Assembly: GCA_021807975.1 (NCBI GenBank)
Contig: JAKBCJ010000136.1
Span: 1-10,596 of the forward strand
Length of the DNA: 10,596 bases
Source: Pseudomonadota bacterium
Lineage (GTDB): Bacteria; Pseudomonadota; Alphaproteobacteria; Acetobacterales; Acetobacteraceae
Reading direction: 5' to 3'
Shown here one piece after another: positions 6,185 through 10,596 of the stretch. Below the pieces are notes generated by a model. That model was not told the DNA's origin and made no database searches. It worked only from the letters and a program-made list of their open reading frames with translations. The translations under genes and the position numbers were made by a program. The first letter of the stretch is position 1. The number at the start of each line of letters is the position of its first letter.

Positions 6185-7642
6185 TCAATGTTCCCGCGCG
6201 CCCGACGACACGGTCCCGGATACGGCCGCCGCCGCCGGCAGCACCGAAAGCCAGGGCGGGCGCGTCTGCTCATAGGCATAGGCAAGCTGCAGGACGGCGA
6301 AATCCTGCTGGCTGGGTCCGATCAGTTGCAGGCCCCCGGGCAGCCCGTCCGGCCCGAATCCCGCCGGGACCGCCAGCGATGGAAGTCCCGCCAACGTAGG
6401 TCCGACGACGATTTCCATCCAGCGGTGGTAGCTGTCCATGGCGATGCCGGCAATCTCGGCGGGCCAGTGCAGACCGGCATCGAACGGGAACACCTGCGCG
6501 CTTGGCAATGCCAGGAAATCGAAACTGTCAAACAGCGTGCGCCAGGCTTGATAGACCGCCGAACGCTGCGCCGAGGCCGCCAACAGATCGACCGCTGACA
6601 GCCGCAAGCCGCCCTCGATTTCCCATCTGGTCTCGGGCTTCAGCAGATCGCGGGTTCGCTTATCATGGTAAAATCCGGCCAATGCAGCCGCATTCAGGCC
6701 GTGGCGAATGGTCACGAACGTATCCCACATCGCCTCCCGTCCGATGGACAGACTGGTTGGTTCGACGATGCAGCCGGCCGCCTCCAGCCGCCGCAGCGCG
6801 CCCAGGCACATGTCCAGCATGCCCGGGGCCGTCGGAATACCGCCCAGATCGCCCAGCCAGCCGATCCGAACACCCCGCATATCGCGTTGCAACGGCTGTG
6901 CGAACACCGCCGGATCGGCGGTCAGCGACAACGGCGCGCGGCTGTCGTAGCCGGCCATCACCGACAGCAGCATGGCCAGGTCGGTGACGGTGCGCGCCAT
7001 CGCCCCCTCGATCCCAAGCTGCTGCATAAACAGTTCGGGGGTTGGGCCGAACGGCACCCGGCCGGGCGACGGGCGGAAGCCGAACACATTGTTCCACCCC
7101 GCCGGATTGCGCAGCGACCCGCCGAAGTCGCTGCCGTCCGCGACGGGAACCATCCGCAGCGCCAACGCCGCCGCCGCACCGCCGCTGCTGCCGCCGGCGG
7201 ACTTGGACAAGTCGTACGGATTGCGGGTCGTGCCAAAGACCGTGTTGTAGGTGTGCGAGCCCATGCCGAACTCCGGCACGTTGGTGCGTCCGATCAGGAT
7301 CGCCCCGGCGGCCCGCAGCCGCTCCACGAAGATGGCGTCCGCGTCGGACACGGCGTTGGCCAGGATCGGCGAGCCGAATGTCGTGGGCATGCCGCGGACG
7401 TGCGAGAAGTCCTTCACCGCGTGAGGAAAGCCGTGCATCCAGCCGGAATACGGGGCGGCATCCATCGCCTCGGCCTGACGCAGAAGATCGCCTCGGCCGA
7501 GGCGGGAGACAATCGCATTCACCGCCGGGTTCAACCGGTCGATCCGGTCGAGACAGGCGGTCATCACCTCCCGGCACGAAACGGCCCGGGTGCGAATCAA
7601 GGCAGCGAGGTCGTTCGCCGCCAGCATCGGCAGATCGGTCAT
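6185..7642 (-). CDS. Amidase-signature family hydrolase
   Basis: A serine amidohydrolase of 485 residues with the full Ser-cisSer-Lys triad: Lys77 in HAVKDF (74-79), cis-Ser152 in GGSSGG (150-155) and nucleophile Ser176 in DFGGSLRNPA (172-181). Family knowledge: these enzymes hydrolyse a wide range of carboxamides, from small aliphatic and aryl amides to urea derivatives. The family also contains GatA, but the sequence around the triad (DFGGSLRNPAGWNNVFG) and the lack of gatB/gatC neighbours favour a stand-alone catabolic amidase. No signal peptide, so cytoplasmic. It begins 28 bp after the stop of the flavin oxidoreductase gene on the same strand, so they probably form a two-gene operon. The start at 7642 fits family length, with only a modest ribosome binding site (ACGGGG). 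Substrate unknown. Confidence 0.94.
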   Translation of the reverse strand: MTDLPMLAANDLAALIRTRAVSCREVMTACLDRIDRLNPAVNAIVSRLGRGDLLRQAEAMDAAPYSGWMHGFPHAVKDFSHVRGMPTTFGSPILANAVSDADAIFVERLRAAGAILIGRTNVPEFGMGSHTYNTVFGTTRNPYDLSKSAGGSSGGAAAALALRMVPVADGSDFGGSLRNPAGWNNVFGFRPSPGRVPFGPTPELFMQQLGIEGAMARTVTDLAMLLSVMAGYDSRAPLSLTADPAVFAQPLQRDMRGVRIGWLGDLGGIPTAPGMLDMCLGALRRLEAAGCIVEPTSLSIGREAMWDTFVTIRHGLNAAALAGFYHDKRTRDLLKPETRWEIEGGLRLSAVDLLAASAQRSAVYQAWRTLFDSFDFLALPSAQVFPFDAGLHWPAEIAGIAMDSYHRWMEIVVGPTLAGLPSLAVPAGFGPDGLPGGLQLIGPSQQDFAVLQLAYAYEQTRPPWLSVLPAAAAVSGTVSSGAREH

Positions 7643-7670
7643 GCTCGGACCCCGTTGTCCCGGTTCGGGT

Positions 7671-8573
7671 TCAGGCGAACGCGGCGAAGACTTCCTCCAA
7701 CGCCTTAACCTGGTTCCCGGCCGCCGAGGAGGGCACGACGATCAGGTCGCGCACGCCGGCGTCGCGCCAGGCTTCCACACCTTCGCGCACTTTCGCCGCC
7801 GGCCCGAACAGCGTGTTGTCAGCCAGCCATTTGTCGGAGAAATACTTCGGCACATCGTCCTTGCGGCCTTCCGCGATGGCGGTTTCGATGCCGTCCATCT
7901 CCTCGCCATAACCAGCCTCGCGCCAGTAGTTCCTGTAGTTTGGCAGGAATCCGTAGCTGGTCAGCGTCCGACGGTTCACCGCCTTGGCGGCCTCGATATC
8001 GTCGCTGATGCAGGTCGGGATCATGTTGCCGATGAAGAAGTTCGGATCATCCCGCTTCCCGGGCGGCAACGCCGCCAGCGAGGCGGCCATGTGCGAGCGG
8101 GAGGCGTTGGCGAACACCACGCCCTCGGCAATTTCGCCCGCCAGGGCGACCATCTTGCGCCGCAACGCCGCCACGATAATGGGCGGCAGCGCGCCCAAAC
8201 CGTCCTGGGCGCGGAATTTCTCCACGAAGGACCGGATATCACCCAGCGGCTTACCGGGTGTCACGCCCATCCGGATGTGGGACGGGCCGTGCGCGACGCC
8301 GATCCCCAACCGGAACCGGCCACCCGAAACCTCATGCATCATCGCGGCGCTTTGGGCGAAATCGCCGATCGTGCGCTGATAGATCGGGGCGATGGCGGTC
8401 CCGAACGGGATCGTGCCGGTGTTCCAGGCCAGCGCCTCGCAGAACGACATGTTGCCGAACATGCTGGGCGAATAGATCCCGGCGAAGCCCCGGCGTTCGA
8501 TTTCCTGCGCGATTTCGACGGTGCGGCGGCGGCGGGTGGGCACGGCGACCAGGGCGATGGCGGGTAGGGTCAT
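7671..8573 (-). CDS. LLM-class (luciferase-like) flavin-dependent oxidoreductase
   Basis: A protein of 300 residues resembling the bacterial luciferase-like monooxygenase superfamily, a TIM-barrel using FMN or F420. Visible family features: an alpha/beta opening with AQEIERRGFAGIYSPS (22-37), GTAIAPIYQR (58-67, equivalent to the GT.V.P...R strand) and the hallmark SGGRFRLGIG (83-92). The segment KVREGVEAWRDAGVRDLIV near the C-terminus is also typical. The frame is open to 8630, but 8573 is chosen because AAGGAA lies a few bases upstream and the extra 19 residues do not fit the family. First gene of a likely operon with the amidase. Members oxidise many substrates, or act as F420-dependent reductases; which applies here cannot be read from the sequence. 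Confidence 0.88.
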   Translation of the reverse strand: MTLPAIALVAVPTRRRRTVEIAQEIERRGFAGIYSPSMFGNMSFCEALAWNTGTIPFGTAIAPIYQRTIGDFAQSAAMMHEVSGGRFRLGIGVAHGPSHIRMGVTPGKPLGDIRSFVEKFRAQDGLGALPPIIVAALRRKMVALAGEIAEGVVFANASRSHMAASLAALPPGKRDDPNFFIGNMIPTCISDDIEAAKAVNRRTLTSYGFLPNYRNYWREAGYGEEMDGIETAIAEGRKDDVPKYFSDKWLADNTLFGPAAKVREGVEAWRDAGVRDLIVVPSSAAGNQVKALEEVFAAFA

Positions 8574-8702
8574 TGGGCGTTCCTTGGCGTTGATCGGCAC
8601 AGGGTATCCCGCCCCGAGGGCAATCGGCAATGTGACGAAGATTTCACGCCAGGGATCGACGGACGATAGTAAATCGTCGGAAGTTACAGGGAGAAAATAA
8701 CA
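8574..8702. promoter_or_regulatory. Divergent control region with small hairpin
   Basis: These 129 bp separate the leftward oxidoreductase-amidase pair from the rightward molybdoenzyme operon and must hold both promoters, though no clear -35/-10 pair stands out. GACGAT (8662-8667) and ATCGTC (8673-8678) form a 6-bp stem with an AGTAA loop 24 bp before the ATG at 8703; an overlapping alternative pairing, CGACG (8658-8662) with CGTCG (8675-8679), is also possible. This could be a leader structure or operator. AGGGAGA (8688-8694) is the ribosome binding site for the binding-protein gene. Confidence 0.4.
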
Positions 8703-9413
8703 ATGGCTGTACCGAGGCGCGCACTAGTGGCGACTTGTCTCGCGGCCGCTTGCGCGGGACGTGCCATGGCAGGCACCACAACCGATCTGGCGGTGAGTTG
8801 CGATGCGCCGGCCGAACCGGCGGTGACGGCGGCGGCGGCGGCATACAGACAGAAAACCGGTATTCGCGTCAGGGTTTTCCCAACTCAACAGGGCCTGCTT
8901 CTGCCGCAGCTTGAACGCGATATCCAGAATGACGTTATTATTACGCAGCTAGCAACGATTGATCGGGCGGAGAAAGAAGGACTGGTCGAACCCGGTAAAC
9001 GGGCCGGACCATGGCGCAACCCGCTTATGATCGCCACCGCGGCGAACGCGCCGGCCGGGGTGTTCGCGGTGCCGGATGCCTCCCCGGCGTCCGATATCGA
9101 TGGATTCGCGATTTTGCGGACGCTGGGGACGACGACAGATCGGGTAGTCGGCGTGCTGAATACCGAAGCCGTCGCGTGGACGCTGGTGAACGGCGGTGCC
9201 CGCCGGGGATTGCTGCACCAGACCGAAATCCGGGCCGACGACCGGCTGCGGGCATTGGCGGCGGTGCCGGATGCGGCGTGGCCGCCGATCCTGTATGGCG
9301 CGACGGTCACGACGCTGGCCTGGCGCGGTGATCCGGCGGCATTCGTCGCATTTCTGGCAAGCCCCGCCGGCCGGGCGGTCTTGCTGGCGGCTGGACTGGA
9401 GGACGCGGCATGA
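8703..9413 (+). CDS. Secreted ModA-like periplasmic substrate-binding protein
   Basis: A protein of 236 residues with a Sec-type signal peptide: PRR in the n-region, a short Ala/Leu-rich core and a likely cut after AMA (residue 23). The mature part resembles class II binding proteins of the molybdate-binding ModA type: LAVSCDAPAEPAV at the mature N-terminus, an internal FPTQQGLLLPQLERDIQNDVI segment in place of ModA's FASSS...QIE..APADLF, and a C-terminal VAFLASPAGRAVLLAAGL helix typical of the fold. The serines that hold the oxyanion in E. coli ModA are not clearly kept (TQQG replaces the SSS stretch), so the ligand is probably not free molybdate. No ABC permease or ATPase gene is adjacent; instead the stop overlaps the start of a cytochrome b gene by 4 nt (ATGA). 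That suggests a role in the redox complex, such as substrate capture or cofactor-related assistance. Ligand unknown. Confidence 0.8.
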   Translation: MAVPRRALVATCLAAACAGRAMAGTTTDLAVSCDAPAEPAVTAAAAAYRQKTGIRVRVFPTQQGLLLPQLERDIQNDVIITQLATIDRAEKEGLVEPGKRAGPWRNPLMIATAANAPAGVFAVPDASPASDIDGFAILRTLGTTTDRVVGVLNTEAVAWTLVNGGARRGLLHQTEIRADDRLRALAAVPDAAWPPILYGATVTTLAWRGDPAAFVAFLASPAGRAVLLAAGLEDAA

Positions 9414-10066
9414 ACCGGATTGATGTCCAAACCCACCCGATCGTCACGCGGATCACGCACTGGCTGATGGCGCTGGCGATCGTGGTGCTGATCGGCAGCG
9501 GCTGGCGGATCTACAACTCCAGCCCGATTTTCGGCTTTACCTTCCCCGAATGGGCGACACTGGGCGGGGATGTGTACCAGGCGCTGGCGTTGCACAACGA
9601 TCCCGGCGTGGCCAGCGCCATCGCCTGGCATTTCGCTGCCATGTGGCTGCTGGCCGCCAGTTACCTCGGGTTCATACTCTGGAACATCGTTTCCGGCCAT
9701 TTCCGGCGGGATTTCCTGCCGGTTGGACCGGTTTCGTTCTGGCGTGATTTCTCCGCCGCGATCCGTTTCAAGCTGGATCACCGCCTGGGCGAATACAACG
9801 TCGTGCAGCGCGTGGCCTATTGGGGCGTGCTGGCTTCGGTGGCAATGATGCTGCTGTCGGGCATCGCGATCTGGAAGCCGGTTCAGACCTACCCGCTGGA
9901 AACCCTGTTCGGCGGATTTCAGGGGGCGCGTGTCGTCCACTTCCTGTTCATGACCGCGATCGCGCTGTTCATCGCGATCCATGTCGCGCTGGTAATCCTG
10001 GTGCCGAAGACCTTCGTTGCGATGACCCTCGGCAAAGCAACCGCCGTCCACAAAGGAGACCGGTGA
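9410..10066 (+). CDS. Di-heme cytochrome b (b561/hydrogenase-type) membrane subunit
   Basis: A membrane protein of 218 residues with four predicted helices, roughly 15-35, 70-94, 133-155 and 173-199. Four well-placed histidines, His17 (RITHWL), His74 (AWHFAA), His177 (VVHFLF) and His191 (AIHVAL), fit bis-His ligation of two b hemes, as in the bacterial cytochrome b561 / Ni-Fe hydrogenase cytochrome b family. Such subunits pass electrons between a periplasmic oxidoreductase and the quinone pool. The ATG overlaps the stop of the binding-protein gene by 4 nt, and its own TGA overlaps the next start by one base, so the three genes are translationally coupled. The partner is the molybdoenzyme downstream. 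It is distinct from YedZ/MsrQ, the usual heme partner of YedY-type enzymes, in being a shorter four-helix cytochrome. Confidence 0.92.
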   Translation: MNRIDVQTHPIVTRITHWLMALAIVVLIGSGWRIYNSSPIFGFTFPEWATLGGDVYQALALHNDPGVASAIAWHFAAMWLLAASYLGFILWNIVSGHFRRDFLPVGPVSFWRDFSAAIRFKLDHRLGEYNVVQRVAYWGVLASVAMMLLSGIAIWKPVQTYPLETLFGGFQGARVVHFLFMTAIALFIAIHVALVILVPKTFVAMTLGKATAVHKGDR

Positions 10067-10596
10067 TGGACCTGGAAAGACGGCGCCTGTTCGGCGGCGG
10101 CCTGTCGATGGGCGCGCTGACGCTGCTGACCGGCTGCGACATCAGCGACCACGACAGCGTGCAACGGGCCCTGGCCGCGGTATCGCGCTTCAACGACCGC
10201 GTTCAGGCGGCGTTGTTCGGGGCGCACAAACTGGCCCCGACGTTCAGCGAGGCGGAGGCGGTGAAGGATTTCCGTTACAACGCCTGGTATGGGCCGGAGA
10301 AGGCACCGAAGCTGTCGCCGTCCGACTACCGGCTGACCCTGGCCGGTATGATTGCCGACAAGACCCCCTGGACGGTTGAAAAGCTTTATACCCTGCCGCA
10401 CACCACCCAGATCACGCGCCATGTCTGCGTCGAGGGCTGGAGCATGATCGGCAAATGGGGCGGCGCCCCGCTGAGCACGTTCCTGCAACGCATCGGGGCC
10501 GATCTGACGGCGAAATATGTCGGGTTTGAATGCGCGGACGGCTACTACGAAGGCATCGATATGCCGACCGCACTGCATCCGCAGACCCTGATGGCG
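10066..10596 (+). CDS. Sulfite-oxidase/YedY-type molybdopterin oxidoreductase, Tat lipoprotein, cut by window edge
   Basis: The first 177 codons are visible. The N-terminus reads MDLERRRLFGGGLSMGALTL then LTGCD: a twin-arginine motif (RRRLF, 5-9) joined to a lipobox with Cys24, so the folded enzyme is probably exported by Tat and lipid-anchored on the periplasmic side. The sulfite-oxidase molybdenum-pterin fold follows: RHVCVEGWSMIGKWGGAPL (118-136), where Cys121 is the expected molybdenum ligand, as in CVEAWSM of YedY/MsrP, then YVGFECADGYYEGIDM. Family enzymes oxidise sulfite or reduce sulfoxides; the direction here is unknown. AAGGAG (10053-10058) precedes the ATG by 7 nt; a GTG codon immediately upstream is in frame and a possible alternative. 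The C-terminal part, including the rest of the pterin site, lies beyond the window. Confidence 0.9.
   Translation, partial: MDLERRRLFGGGLSMGALTLLTGCDISDHDSVQRALAAVSRFNDRVQAALFGAHKLAPTFSEAEAVKDFRYNAWYGPEKAPKLSPSDYRLTLAGMIADKTPWTVEKLYTLPHTTQITRHVCVEGWSMIGKWGGAPLSTFLQRIGADLTAKYVGFECADGYYEGIDMPTALHPQTLMA

Noticed and set aside
6665..7708. Plus-strand open frame of 347 codons opposite the amidase
   Set aside because: The amidase on the other strand has the complete catalytic triad; this frame has Arg/Gln-rich low-information composition.
7590..8567. Plus-strand open frame of 325 codons opposite the flavin oxidoreductase
   Set aside because: Shadow of a gene with recognisable luciferase-like motifs; no domain seen.
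8885..10051. Minus-strand open frame of 388 codons opposite the binding-protein and cytochrome genes
   Set aside because: It spans two overlapping plus-strand genes with signal peptide, heme ligands and ribosome binding sites; composition is typical of an antisense shadow.

Overview
The window is GC-rich and densely coded, with short intergenic gaps. The ribosomal proteins L13 and S9 look alphaproteobacterial, and the Ala-rich N-terminal extension on S9 together with the overall gene style suggests Rhodospirillales/Acetobacterales. This placement is an inference from protein style, not from a search. There are eleven protein-coding genes, two of them cut by the window edges. I see no rRNA, tRNA, CRISPR array, insertion sequence or phage gene, and no gene-free stretch longer than about 215 bases.

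Left block (1-3371): a catabolic-looking cluster. A short-chain dehydrogenase (minus strand, cut by the left edge) diverges from an amidohydrolase-2 family protein and a small cupin closely resembling bacterial cupin hydroxynitrile lyases. Converging on these two is a type I Baeyer-Villiger monooxygenase. A hairpin of 10 bp lies between the convergent stops. An attractive but unproven reading is alcohol to ketone (dehydrogenase), ketone to ester or lactone (monooxygenase), then hydrolysis (amidohydrolase), with the cupin in an accessory role.

Middle block (3372-6002): the housekeeping operon rplM-rpsI has a recognisable promoter and a strong intrinsic terminator. It converges on a ClC-type chloride/proton antiporter gene on the minus strand. 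The gap of 214 bp between the divergent monooxygenase and rplM genes carries two promoter candidates and a clean inverted repeat, TGTGGTA-N6-TACCACA, that resembles an operator.

Right block (6185-10596): a minus-strand pair (a luciferase-like flavin oxidoreductase followed by an amidase-signature hydrolase) diverges from a tightly overlapping plus-strand operon. That operon encodes a secreted ModA-like binding protein, a four-helix di-heme cytochrome b, and a sulfite-oxidase/YedY-type molybdenum enzyme with a combined twin-arginine and lipoprotein signal; the last is cut by the right edge. This last operon is the most interesting item: it looks like a membrane-anchored periplasmic molybdoenzyme with its own quinone-linked cytochrome and a dedicated binding protein of unknown ligand.
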